Source of the DNA: Brienomyrus brachyistius
Taxonomy: Eukaryota > Chordata > Actinopteri > Osteoglossiformes > Mormyridae
DNA length: 64,000 nt
Assembly (NCBI RefSeq): GCF_023856365.1
Contig: NC_064548.1
Coordinates: 7,675,642 to 7,739,641, forward strand
Direction: 5' to 3'
Shown in pieces: positions 1-10,643 of this stretch (positions are counted from its first letter, which is position 1; every line of letters starts with the position of its first letter). The translations under genes were made by a program, and so were the position numbers. The notes below the pieces were generated by a model that had not been told where the DNA came from, searched no databases, and was given only the letters and a program-made list of their open reading frames with translations.

Positions 1-658
1 ATAATATCAACCCTGGTCCCGAAAATGAAATGCTTTCGGTTTAAGCTGTAATCTCCAACGATATTAACTTATATCTTTATTACGCAAAATTTAACTGCAT
101 CTGAGCCAATATAATTCCGTCAACATTTACCATGGTTTGAGATTGAATTTCAGGATTACAAAAAGAAAAGGATTACAGCACGAGAAAACCATCTCAAAGA
201 GACGTGCTTATATGATGATTCGACATGGCTAATGGGACGTGTCCTTATTACAAACGACTGAGGTCTTTTCAGGCAGTTATATTTAATTATTCTATATTGA
301 ACGGCTGGTGTTTCTGGAAACGAAAAAGTTTGCGCTCCTCACTTTACCCGTAAACTGATATAGCCTCCAGAGAAATTCCAATATTGTGATGATCATTTGA
401 TCTTTGTTATTGCATAGGAATGAGTAATTAAATCATTTGCTGCATTTTAGCACAGATGGGCCAAGACGTTGACAAACCCGTGAGCCTCCCCCTGAGCAGT
501 ATCGGTGCGTTTTGGTTCAAGTTACAGCCCAACGTGTTCACGTTCTAATAGCACCACCAAGCGGCAGTGAACGTAGATACACCCGCGTTAACCTAGCCAT
601 GAAATAAGAGCGTTTAAGGTCGGGCGGTAGGCTGAATCAGTGTTCCCCCTAAGGCAGA
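1..658. other. Gene-free leading stretch
   Basis: I see no splice-supported exon, conserved protein motif or clear repeat here. The sequence is AT-rich and mostly single-copy in appearance. Confidence 0.5.
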
Positions 659-843
659 GGTGGCCAGTCTTATCCGCAAAGGGCCGATGTATATGCGGGT
701 TTTCGCTGCAACTCCCTAATTCGATTACTAATTAGAGGAGTGATTGGCTGAATAGTCCTCACATCTGGATTTGAACAGCTGACCTACAGGTTATCCCAAA
801 AACCTGCATATACACCGGCCCTTTGCGGATAAGATTGGCTACC
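659..843. mobile_element. Palindromic MITE-like element
   Basis: The left end reads GGTGGCCAGTCTTATCCGC and the reverse complement of the right end reads GGTAGCCAATCTTATCCGC, so the element has long near-identical inverted arms around a short unique centre. There is no coding capacity. This is the form of a non-autonomous DNA transposon, and similar palindromes are common in fish genomes. The superfamily is not assigned. Confidence 0.65.
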
Positions 844-1120
844 TGAACCCTTATAGACTTTGATATCAAATGGCAAGTGATTGAATGCAAGAGGCTGCAA
901 AGGCTTGATATGATATAAGAACGGAACAAACATTGCAACAAGTCCTGTCACCTTGAAAATGCCAAAACATATTTGCTTAGTATTGTGGATTGGTGACTTT
1001 TTTTTAAAGATCTGCACTTTCTTCAAGGCCAGGCCACTTAAGGGACCAAATGGCTCATTTGAACATATTCCAGTATCATTAATCAATAACTAAAATAAAT
1101 AGTTTGTTTATTCTTTCACG

Positions 1121-1345
1121 CAGCGTGTAGCTCAATGGGCTAAGCCTGTGTGCCTGTAATCAGATCATCACCGATCCAAACCCATCCTCGGCACATCTGC
1201 AGGTCCTTGAGCAAGGCCTTTAACTCCCAGCTCCCTGGGTGCCCCAACAGGTGGCTGAAAGTTGAGGGAGACAATTTCTCCACAGGGATCAATAAAGGTA
1301 TCACTTACCATCTCTTGGTAACCCCTGTGTTTCACGCCACAATGG
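1121..1345 (+). mobile_element. tRNA-derived SINE
   Basis: The head GTGTAGCTCAATGGGCTAAG is a Pol III A-box-like tRNA start. It is followed by the body motif CCTTGAGCAAGGCCTTTAACTCCCAGCTCCCTGG (split here: CCTTGAGCAAGGCC, then CAGCTCCCTGG), which is typical of fish tRNA-derived SINEs. The 3' limit is approximate. The expected TTCRANNCC B box is degraded. Confidence 0.65.
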
Positions 1346-1747
1346 TATGAACTGTGGGACATAGACAACGTTTACAGAAATACGGACTTATGGAAAGTGT
1401 GTGTGAAAGGCTCAAAATGCCTGCGAGAGAACTCTCATGCACTTGATGATTTGACAGTGGGACAGCCCTGAACCCTGAAGGACTTAGTTTGAATGTGCAC
1501 CAAAGTTTGCAGACTGGGCTGTACACCACCCATTACTCTGAAAACATCTTTAGGTTAAATTTTAACACCAGTTTAGAAATATAACCCCCAAACCACCTTT
1601 GAGATATCAGGTCAAATCCCAGTGTAGTTGGACATCATAGTTTTTAAATCAACACAAAATCCTTTCTCAACGAAAAGAGCTAATTAAACAGTCCTTTTAA
1701 CACACTAGGTAGCTGTTTTATGAATGAGAAAGTTAAACAAAAACAGA

Positions 1748-1975
1748 TCTAATGGTAAAACATTTCACCACTGGGCCGTTGAGCAAGGCCCTTAACCCCC
1801 CCCGCTCCAGGGGTGCCGCACACAGGCTGACCATGTGCCATGACCCCCAAGCTTGCTCTCACCTGCATGTCTGTCTCTCTCTCAGAAAATGCAAGATGGG
1901 GTAGGTGCCTGTGTGGCTAGAAGGTTGCTGGTTCAAGCCCTGACCTATAGATTCCTCTCTTTTGGGCCGTTAACT
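1748..1975 (+). mobile_element. Rearranged SINE fragments
   Basis: A body segment with GTTGAGCAAGGCCCTTAACC and a CTGTCTCTCTCTC stretch is followed by a separate B-box-like piece, GGTTGCTGGTTCAAGCCC, near 1923-1940. These parts belong to the same SINE type as the copy upstream but stand in the wrong order, so this is probably two nested or truncated insertions. Confidence 0.5.
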
Positions 1976-2084
1976 CCCTGGATAAATGACTGACCCTGCA
2001 CTTAAACCCTATGTGTCTTCTCAAAAGACAGGACAATGGGACATGCCAACAGTAGCATTCCAGCATACTTGAAAATGGCGATGA

Positions 2085-2090
2085 TTTAAT
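2085..2090 (-). promoter_or_regulatory. Candidate poly(A) signal for NIFK
   Basis: ATTAAA on the minus strand lies about 290 bases past the NIFK stop codon. It is a common variant poly(A) hexamer. No transcript evidence is available, so this is only a candidate. Confidence 0.3.
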
Positions 2091-2224
2091 CTTCATTCTA
2101 TATACAGAGAAGGTGGTGTCACATACAAATGAGACAAGCAAGAGAGATACATAAATTACATTTCCATGTAAGGAAGGTACTCGACAGTGACATTAAAACT
2201 TTACAGTCCTTTAATGTACTAACA

Positions 2225-2376
2225 GCACAGGCTCCCACAGTCACACCAAACGGCACAGGCTCCCACAGTCACACCAAACGGCACAGGCTCCCACAGTCAC
2301 ACCAAACGGCACAGGCTCCCACAGTCACACCAAACGGCACAGGCTCCCACAGTCACACCAAACGGCACAGGCTCCC
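2225..2376. repeat. 28-bp minisatellite at the NIFK stop codon
   Basis: Five virtually identical 28-bp units (start GCACAGGCTCCCACAGTCAC, end ACCAAACG) fill 2225-2364, followed by a 12-base partial unit. The partial unit ends at 2376 and the NIFK stop TAA occupies 2379-2377, so the array forms the very start of the 3' UTR. Confidence 0.95.
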
Positions 2377-4837
2377 TTAGTCCCCTTTTATGCTCTTCTT
2401 CCTCTTTGTTTTTCCTTTAGACACCGGTGCAGCTGTGCTCCCAGCGTCAGCCTGGTCACTTGTTGCTCCTGAGGATCTCTCCACCATCTTCTTCGTGCCC
2501 TTTGATTTCGGCGCAGGTGTGGCTTTAATGATGATCTCGTCATCCTCCTCGTCATCATCGATTTTCAAGGACTTCCTTTTCTCCAATACGGACGGCGTGC
2601 ACACTGGCGTATCAGCCTGTCGACACGCACAAAATAACATCACCTGGACGCCGGAAACCTACAGCTTCTCAGTGCAGGTGGGCCTTTGTAGTCACAGCAA
2701 CCACATTCAGAAACACAGCAGGCAATGGTAAGAAATAACATTTCAGGACCACGGCGCTACATACATTAAAATGCAGAGATATCAGATCCACTGTGGGCAC
2801 ATGGGTTTCACTGCATGCAAGCAGGCAGTGAGCTTAATGCACCTTTTTGCTGTCGGCACAGTTATCTTACCCAAAATGACAGACACACCTGGGGTAATTT
2901 TCACACTGCGCCACCAGGATGCAGTGAACGGACACACATTCCAGCTGATGCTCAGGCCTCATTTCACACCAGGCTCCCCACCACCATACAAGGCCTGGAT
3001 GGCGTGTTTTTTTTTTTTATACATCTACTCCCTACGGACGGCATCCACACCAGACCAGTGTACCCTTGGTCAAATGGCAAAGGATAGGCTGTGCAAGTCT
3101 TGCATTATTCAAAAAATAAAAAGCAAAAAGGGATTTCCACACGTACCTGACTGCAGACCGATGTCTCGGCCTCTGCCGTCATCTTCCTCCTCTTTCCCTG
3201 CACTTGGGAAGCCTTCAGAAATTAAAATCACATGTCAGTTTTAACTTCATGGAATGCATTGCAGCTCAGTTTTGCAACAAGTCTCTTTACCAGACGGCAC
3301 AGCTTAAATAAATTTTAATAAAAAAAGCAGTAGAAGATCTGCAACCTTCATGTCATGAAAGTACCCATCTGTAAAACTGTGACCCAGCATCCGAAAGAAC
3401 AAAAAATTCAAAGACATTTCTAGCATTGATGGTCTAACGCCTGAGCTAAAGACGGCCTGAAGGACCGAGAACATACAAATCCCGGGAAGTTGTAGTCGAT
3501 TCCCTTCGCTGCCAGCCTCTTCCGCAGATGTGCCTCTTTGTGCAGAAGGCGGCTGGTCATGCGCTCCACCTCCGCCGGCGTGTGATTCTTATTGTAGCGT
3601 CTGACGGCTGGATGTTGTGGCTTACGGAACATACGCTGCGACCCCACGAACAGCCTGGCATGGACCTTCTCAGGTGCGACAACCTCACCTGTCCAGACAC
3701 AAGCAGTAAAATGTGCCTGAAACGTACAGCACAAACTGATCTATATCTATACCCAAAACCACCATCACCCCCCACTCCAAACAACAAAACTCAAACTTAC
3801 ATTTGATGAGTCTTTCCCCCATTAGGTAGTTGTTCATAGTTTCTGCAACGATCTTCGCCACCTCATCACATTCAAACTCTATAAAAGCGTAACCCTTGCT
3901 TCCTCCCGTCTGCAATGCAGAAAGATTTAATGAATAGATTTCTTTTAAGTTGTTAATAATGTTAACCCTAAACAAAGAAAACAAGACATCGGGATGTCTA
4001 TAATGTAGAGTAAATTTAATTTAAATTTAATTAAACACTGCAGCCTGTTTTGTTGTAGGTACATGGGTTTAATCACTCCACTATGGAAGCGGGCGATGAG
4101 CTTAATGTACCAACTTCCTGTGGGCACAGTAATCTTACCCCAGATAACGGGTATACCGGGGGTAATTTTCAGACTGTGCCACCTTTAACTTCAACACAAA
4201 GAACCAGAAAAGACGGAGGCCCATGTTACCTTTTTGCTCCTGGACAGTCGTAACCTGGTGATTGTCCCGAACTGCTCAAAGTAGCCTTTAAGCTGCGGTT
4301 CAAAGAGGCCTCTTGGTAGGTGACCAACGTAAATCACCCCAGATACCAGGGATTCGCGCTGAAATACATTAAATGCGCCATGTAATCCGCAGAATTACAC
4401 GGTAAACAACGGCAGACATTATATCATATTTCAATTTTTCATTTTAGAGAAAGTCTTTACTTATTGGAGGACTATATATTAAGCAAAATATATTTTTACA
4501 GGCGAAGTGGACTTGAACAGCTTATACAGATTATTTTAACTATCAATGACCAACCAACATTTAAAAAGTCAGCGTTTCTTTTTCGGCTGAAAACGCGCAT
4601 TTTGCTACCGAACAGCGACCCCAATAAGATACATAAAAAAGCAAACTAAAACGTGTGAAGTATGCCGTTAAGTTTCCCTCTATGACACGCACCATATGCA
4701 CGCCATGTGCATTAACTTACTTTTTTTGGTCTTTTCTTCACCTCCTGAACCTTCTTTTTAAATTCCACCTCCTGACTCGGATTCAGAGCTAGAAGGTTTT
4801 TCGCCGCATTTGTTACGGCAGACTCATTCCCGGCCAT
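2377..4837 (-). CDS. nifk: NIFK, nucleolar RRM protein interacting with the Ki-67 FHA domain
   Basis: Six exons join in frame on the minus strand: 4721-4837, 4230-4358, 3801-3909, 3477-3688, 3147-3212 and 2377-2616. They give 290 codons; human NIFK has 293. The start is the only ATG in exon 1 and follows the promoter. A single RRM spans about residues 46-120, with RNP2 VIYVGHL at 47-53 and RNP1 KGYAFIEF at 87-94. The region after it ([26 protein letters not shown]) is typical of NIFK. The tail keeps two Thr-Pro sites (T214 and T218 in [15 protein letters not shown]), matching the human phosphosites bound by the Ki-67 FHA domain, and then an acidic stretch and a basic KTKRKK end. The known role is in ribosome biogenesis and on the perichromosomal layer in mitosis. 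All splice sites are GT-AG. The family call is firm. Confidence 0.95.
2789..2917 (-). ncRNA. Intronic H/ACA snoRNA-like RNA, copy A
   Basis: This lies in the last intron of NIFK on the gene strand. The 5' hairpin is closed by GGCGCAGT (2912-2905) pairing with ACTGTGCC, with an inner TTACCCC/GGGTAA stem. The hinge ACAGCA (2853-2848) fits the H box ANANNA. The second hairpin pairs GGTGCAT with ATGTGCC through G-U wobbles and has an inner CACTGC/GCAGTG stem. ACA follows at 2794-2792, three bases from the inferred 3' end. About 129 nt with two hairpins is the standard H/ACA layout for RNAs that guide pseudouridylation with dyskerin. The target and the named family are not identified. A related copy sits in another NIFK intron. 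Confidence 0.7.
4051..4186 (-). ncRNA. Intronic H/ACA snoRNA-like RNA, copy B
   Basis: This lies in the NIFK intron between exons 2 and 3, on the gene strand. GGCACAGT pairs perfectly with ACTGTGCC, around an inner TTACCCC/GGGGTAA stem. The hinge ACAGGA (4121-4116) fits ANANNA. The second hairpin is closed by GGTACAT with ATGTACC, with an inner ATCGC/GTGAT stem. ACA lies at 4056-4054, followed by three bases. The pocket segments (GAAAATTACCCC, TTAAGCTCA and AAACCCATG) are shared with copy A, while paired bases differ in a way that keeps pairing. That argues for a selected RNA structure rather than a repeat. Intronic placement in a nucleolar-protein gene fits usual snoRNA hosts. Confidence 0.72.
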
Positions 4838-4939
4838 TGAAGAATCCGGCTAAAATATACACTATAACACTCCGCAATCGCTCACCTACCACCTCCTAAC
4901 TAAGCACGTTGTCCAACACGCTTAAGCGGAAACCAACGA

Positions 4940-5060
4940 TATAATCCTTGCGGCGCGGAAGTGGTTTCCGGTTAGTGCGTGTCTCTGGAGCGTCCCCTAT
5001 CGGTGGATGGCTAACGGTGTTGAGACAGTTGCCGCATGGTTGCACTGGATTTCGATTTTG
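4940..5060 (-). promoter_or_regulatory. NIFK promoter with inverted ETS-type sites
   Basis: About 120 bases upstream of the NIFK ATG, the 17 bases GCGGAAGTGGTTTCCGG (4955-4971) hold GGAAGT and TTCCGG facing each other. The surroundings are CpG-rich and lack a TATA box. Close ETS sites at a GC-rich start are typical of housekeeping and ribosome-biogenesis genes. The transcription start is inferred, not seen. Confidence 0.5.
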
Positions 5061-5484
5061 GATGTTAACGTACGCCGCAACCTGTGAAAGTGTCTGGGGC
5101 AGATGGATAACGGGTGGATTGTAGGATGGGTGACGTATTTAAAAAAATCCATATGCCTCGAATCGAAATAATAAGCATCAAATGTCTCCAGTGTTTTATT
5201 TGGGTGTTTTATTGAAGTCTAAAGCACACTCATCTAGGTCATTCAAAAATTCAATATATTACTCGGAATGAAATTGGCTAATGGCCAGACTCGTTTGTAA
5301 ACTGTACATCCTCTTAAGAACGCTAAAGGGGGTGGGCGAGTTGGGGTAGTCGTCATTTAAATAGGCTTGACGTTTCAGGATTCTGGTAATTAACCTCCTC
5401 TAAACAGTGAACACAAGAAGAGCGGATTAAGGACTGTCTACACACAGCCAGAAATGACTATAAAAATAATTTACTCCACTAAAA

Positions 5485-5539
5485 ATGGGAGACCTGAGCA
5501 AGCAGAGTTTTCTGCTGATTACCCAGTTCGATGTCAAAG
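5485..5539 (+). CDS. Candidate first coding exon, possibly of the PDE9-like gene
   Basis: ATG in an AAAATGG context opens MGDLSKQSFLLITQFDVK and runs to a good donor, AAAG|gtaggc. A TATA-like CTATAAAAATAA lies only about 25 bases upstream, so the leader would be very short. Its place 3.3 kb before the first recognised PDE9-like exon, on the same strand, fits a first exon, and PDE9 proteins begin with a short variable segment. There is no sequence match strong enough to prove it; it may be chance. Confidence 0.25.
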
Positions 5540-7073
5540 GTAGGCATACTGGCGTTCATAACTGAGTTATATGAGCAATTCCAAGTTGGCAGTGACATAA
5601 TGTAACAGAGGTGTAACATTTACATTCATGTGTGTCAAGCATTATTGATGTTTACTGTAATATGTTACCTTAACTGTCAAGACAATATTTAACCAAATTA
5701 AATTAAATATCCTTTTGAGCTTGGCTTATTAAAATGTTCCTCAACCGTTTTGATTATGAAAAGATGTCATTAACTCCAGTATTTTAAGTAGCAGATGTCA
5801 ATATTTTCCGGGAACGTTGCTTTATTAATCTTGAACAATGATCGTTGCATTTCTTTTCGGTTTTAAAAGGTTTACACAGTTATAACTGTGATGATCGTAT
5901 CCTTTCCAGTACGAAATGAATACAGAAAACTAATTTTACCATTACAATGCTCTGCTGGTTTTTCTTCCGTGACAGGATACATAATTCTTTATTGGTTATT
6001 TGATAAAAAGCTTCGTAGTACTTTGGTCATGTAGCATCTGTATCGGAGTAAGGATAAGGAACAATCGATGGATGGATTTCCCGCTATGTAATTGACATAA
6101 AATTATTTTAACTGTAGAGGATCCCTTTTCTTGTACACTGAGGAATTCTGCTCTTTCTGCGAATAAATGCAAGTAGTTCAATTTGATTTAAATATCATTT
6201 CATCTTAATGAATCAGATTAAGTACTACCCTGGAAAAAACATGGAATAAGTGGAAAAAAAACGTACACTTAAACCTAGAGTTTTAAAAGGGGCAAATCTC
6301 TTGCACAAGCTCGTTTTAAATAGTTTGGGCAAAAGCGCAAGTGCTCATACCCCCGCCCCCCCAACACATACACACAGGCAGACGCAGGTGCCTGATGGAA
6401 GGTCTTAGGGTTGGTGTGAAAAGAGTGCACTGTGTTAATGTGCACTAATTATTTAGGCTAAAATAAACATGCTGTCTCTTCATGTAAAATGCAACATAAA
6501 TCTCAGTAAAAGAGGGGTCGCTTCCCAGGGGGATCCTGTAGCTTTGGGGCCCAGGTGCTGCTGACAGCGTGTTTTCTCACCAAGACACTGTGCCTCAGAG
6601 ACGACATGTGCTACCTCCAGCGCTGTCACTCAAACATCCCACTAAGATGGCCCTGAATGTCTGCTCTAGCTCTGGCTCTTAAAGATGCAGGGAAGGGAAA
6701 TTTATGGCTGGAAAAGAGGATTTATCACTGATGCGTGATCTTAAAGGATCATGGTACATTTCCAGAAAGTGGTGTAAAATGGTGACATTGTTAAATTCAA
6801 AAGCAATGGATGCTGCAAACACTTGAAACACAGAATGATCTGTCTGTGAGCCTCCCCAAGGAAGGTGGAAGGCTGATGCCTGCTGTGAATCCTGCCATTA
6901 CAGTAGAAAATGTGCTAACCAGTTCCATCATTAAACTCTAGATTCTTAGCAATGATGGCTTAAGACAGCATGTTATGCTTGCTGATGTACCTCTCTGCGT
7001 AGGTATGTTTATAACTGTAACCCAGCTATTTTCCAACACATTTTATTTAACCAAGACTGTATAATACAAGTAT

Positions 7074-7412
7074 GTTCTCCCCATGTCGTCATGGGGTTTC
7101 CTCCGGGTACTCCGGATTCCCCCCACAGTCCAAAGACATGCTGAGGCTAATTGGACTTGCTAAATTCCCCATAGGAGTGCATATGTGAGTGAGTGTGCCC
7201 TGCGATGGGCTGGCCCCCCATCCTGGGTTGTTCCTTGCCTCATGCCCATTGCTCCGGGATAGGCTCCGGAGCCCCCACCACCCAGTAGGAAACCCCACGA
7301 CGACACGGGGAGAACATATAAACTCCACACACATGTAACCCAGGCGGAGACTCGAACCTGGGTCCCAGAGGTGTGAGGCGACAGTGCTAACCATTGCACC
7401 ACCATGCTGCCC
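7074..7412. mobile_element. V-SINE-like element with inverted head
   Basis: Bases 7074-7286 carry the body and tail of the common fish tRNA-derived SINE in plus orientation (GTTTCCTCCGGGTACTCCGG, then CCCTGCGATGGGCTGGCC and GGGATAGGCTCCGGAGCC). From about 7287 to 7412 the tRNA-like head lies in minus orientation, with GGTTCGAGTCTCC as B box and TGGTGCAATGGTTAGCAC as A box. Both halves include the same GTTCTCCCC...GTGGGGTTT segment. The arrangement is two insertions or an internal inversion. Confidence 0.75.
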
Positions 7413-7648
7413 CATGGCCTTCTTCATGAATATTTTTAATAATCAACACAGCTTCTGATTTATAGAAAGTTAAAGTTATTTGCTTGAGGAGCGAATTAAG
7501 CAAATTAGCAGAGAGAATGGCTGGTGGGCCATGGCTGAAAGTAAGCCCTTTGACTCCCTCCTATATATGGGCGAGGAGGAGATTAGGTGTTTTGTACACA
7601 GAGGAGGGTACTCTGGACATCAGATGAAGTCCCTGTACATCCGGAGTG

Positions 7649-7959
7649 CACTGTCAGAAGAAAGGGTACCAATTTGTATGTTTGCTTGTCTCTTGGGCTT
7701 TAGCCCCAAGGGTCTAGCAATTGTACCCTTAGCTGTAGGTCATTGTCCCTTTTAAGGTACAGAATTGGACTCTGAGGAACATCCCCAAGGTGCAAACGAC
7801 ATTAATGTACCCTCAATGGTACAAAAAAGTTCCTCATAGTCTATTTCTGTACCTTAAAAGGTACATTTACCTACAGCTAGGGTACAATTGACACACCCAT
7901 CAGAGTACAACCCCAGTGACAAACAAAGGTACAATTTGGTGCCTTTTTGCCTGACAGTG
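7649..7959. mobile_element. Palindromic MITE
   Basis: The ends are inverted repeats: CACTGTCAGAAGAAAGGGTACC at the left (first 20: CACTGTCAGAAGAAAGGGTA) and CACTGTCAGGCAAAAAGGCA as reverse complement of the right. The arms stay complementary inward (TTTTAAGGTACAGAA versus TTCTGTACCTTAAAA), so nearly the whole element can fold back. It has no coding capacity and no clear target-site duplication was seen. Confidence 0.8.
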
Positions 7960-8958
7960 TGAATGTAATGAGCTTCTCTCCAGGTTACCAAGAGTCACCA
8001 GTGGTGTGATTAGAATAATTACAATGCAAACAGCTATAATTAATTACCATCACAGGAACACACAGAATTACCGCAAAGCTACTTAATTAATACCGATAAT
8101 AATAAGGACCAACAAATTTAGGAAATAAAGATTGCATGATACATAAAATTAGGCTGTTACTTTTAAATATTCCTGTAATTTGCTGAAATTACTTGTGAGC
8201 ATCACCACCGTTGGATGGCAGAGGGATCGTGTGTCATCTTGGCTGTAAATGAGGTTAATGGGGACGGAGACCCAGTGCGCCTGTTTCCCTCTGCCTGTGA
8301 TGCTGTATATGTTTCAGATTTGGCCCAGCACTCATATAGGAATAGCAGCAGATCATTTAGACAAGGTCAAATGGTGACAGAGTCACCGTGAGAACCATGA
8401 CCTCCATGGCCTTGCCTGATGGTCTGATTGTTGGATGAAACGTCTGTCCTTCAAGCCCAGAGTGGGCACAGGACAGTGCCTTCATTTGTGTGTGTGTAGG
8501 GGACAGGGGTTGGGTATGTCTAGATGTCATATTGTTACTCCATTGCAGATGTTTGACAGATGGAAATAAGAACAACAGTCAAAATATTTTAAGCAAGAGT
8601 GGGAAGGATACATAAACGTCGCAGAGTTTTCCTTCCAGGATGCCAAATCCACAGGCCCATTGCGGGTTTATAGGTGTGGCCTGTGCGTTTACTCACTTGA
8701 ACACCTTTTCTGTTAGCTTGTCTATTTGTCTGGAACAGAACAGAAAACCTTTTTTAAACCACGTGCAAGTCATCTCCAGCATACGCTGGGCAGTACATCA
8801 CCTGCCAGCTCCCCCTGACCCCATCTCCCTCTCCTGCTCTTAGACCTTTTCCTGGCAGCGGCAGGTTCAGGACCCAATGACATTCTGAAGCATTACAACC
8901 TCAAGGGCAGCATCGTCAACATCTCCCCCCTGCTGGAGCCCAACAGCCTGCACCGCCG

Positions 8959-9495
8959 CTACAAGCTGGAGCTGGTGGTTGTAGACTGTGACACTGAGCC
9001 TCTAGGTACTCTCTTATGCCAGCAGGGCTAGTATGACTTGCTAGGCTAAGCTAACATTTACTCAACTACAAGCTGGAGTTACACTAAACTAAGCTAACGT
9101 TTACTCAGCTATAACCTGGAGGTGCTGAAAGAGTAACAGTGAGCTTCTACGTATTCTCCACCATGATGGGAGGGCTGACGCCATACTACACTAAGCTATC
9201 TTTTACTGAATTACAAGCTGGAGTTACTGTAAACTAAGCTAAGCTAAACTAACGTTTAGTCAACTACAAGCTGCAGGCGGTGGCTGTGGACTGTAACAGC
9301 GAGCCATTAAGTATTCTCTACCATAGCTGGAGGGTCTGGGTGCTATGTAAAGCTACGCTAAGCTAACATTTACTCAGCTACAAGCTGCAGGCGGTGGCTG
9401 TGGACTGTAACAGTGACCTGCTAGGTATTCCCAAGCATGGCAGGAGAGGCAGCGCTACGTCACATCGCATCGTGACGAGCTAATGTGCATTCAGC
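8959..9495 (+). repeat. Tandem array derived from a PDE9-like exon end and donor site
   Basis: Copies begin with CTACAAGCTG or close variants at 8959 (inside the exon), 9066, 9109, 9211, 9264 and 9378, and end with GCTAA(C)...TTTACTCA. The last two full copies carry exon-like CTGTGGACTGTAACAG, compared with GTAGACTGTGACAC in the exon, followed by donor-region sequence. Two copies are internally deleted. Full units are about 102-118 bp. The intron has therefore grown by duplicating the exon-intron boundary. Confidence 0.8.
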
Positions 9496-10457
9496 TTCAG
9501 AGAGTGTGCATTTACGGCACGTTTCAGCTAATGGTCACAATAGCTGGTGTCAGAGGTCACAAAAGTAAATGAATATATAAAAACCAATGAGATGTTATTA
9601 TAGCCATTGTGAGAATGATTGCCTGGTATAAAGTGTTATCAAGAAAAGCTGTCTGTAGCTGTGGGCCCCGCTGATTAACGTATCTGCATGAGAACAGGCA
9701 AAGCAGCCCCTGAAGGCCAGACATGGTTTTCACAGGGTGTGGTGTTACAGGTGCAGAGCTGGCCACGGTCTTGGGCTTTGATCCCTCCTTCTTGGAGAAA
9801 AGGTGGGCCTCTATCATAGGAAAAGTATGGGAAATGTGTGCATTTGACATCTCAATCAGATAAAACATCAATAATTGAATCTTACTCAAGTTTGCCTAGA
9901 TGGGCTTGATCAATGTTTGTTTGGAATAAACGATGGAAGTAATGAATCAGCCTGTTTAACCCGATTTTCTTACTAATGCTCAACAATCTATTACATAAGA
10001 TATCCACCTTTCATAACTTCATGGCAAGACAAATTAAATTCATGATTAGAATCTTACCCAACTATCCTTATTAAAAATCTGAGTCTAATGGTGACTGGGT
10101 CTAAACGAGTAAAATTTAGAGTATATATATCCCAAAAACTAGGCTAAAATTCCCGACTTCCTTTATAATATGCAGCATCGGCGCATGAGTGTGATTGGCT
10201 TAGACTCTTCAGCCGAAAAGCAGGTGGAGTTTGCGTGTGATTGGCCTTCCTGTCTGCCCTCCTCAGCTGGCTAGGCTTGTTCAAAGTCCTGTCGGAAAGC
10301 AGAAACAAGCCATTGCCCTTTCAGCACAAGAAGATGCTGTGCAAAACACAGGAGTGCGAGCATGTGTGAGAAGGTCCTGCAGCTGAGGTGTGAGGCCTCT
10401 CCTCCATCACTGCAGTCGCATGAACGTTCTGCACAGTGGTGTTATTATGGTCTATAA

Positions 10458-10643
10458 GGCTGATTTATACTTGTGTGTATAATATACACCATCGGCAACC
10501 TTGTAGCCACGTACCCTACGCTGCAGCCTGACGCCTGTGATTTTTGCTGAGGTGCATGTCAGGCTACGATGTAGGATACGCCGCAACGGTGCCTATTCCA
10601 TGCCGACAGCATAGGTTCTACGCAGAAGTATACATCAACCTGT
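10458..10643. mobile_element. Palindromic MITE-like element
   Basis: The left end GGCTGATTTATACTTGTGTG pairs with the reverse complement of the right end, CAGGTTGATGTATACTTCTG. Inner blocks (CCTACGCTGCAGCCTGAC and GTCAGGCTACGATGTAGG) are also inverted. It has no coding capacity. The form matches hAT-type MITEs common in fish. Confidence 0.6.

Larger units (their letters stand above)
5540..8843. other. Non-coding interval with repeats
   Basis: No exon with family support is seen on either strand. It contains the chimeric SINE at 7074-7412 and the palindromic MITE at 7649-7959. A C-rich run lies at 6350-6365. Confidence 0.5.

Noticed and set aside
1121..1210. Possible true tRNA gene
   Set aside because: Only the A-box region looks tRNA-like; the cloverleaf cannot be closed and the SINE body follows directly.
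7480..7755. 91-codon plus-strand open frame (EERIKQISRENGWW...)
   Set aside because: Its second half runs into the MITE that starts at 7649, and the first half matches no family I know.
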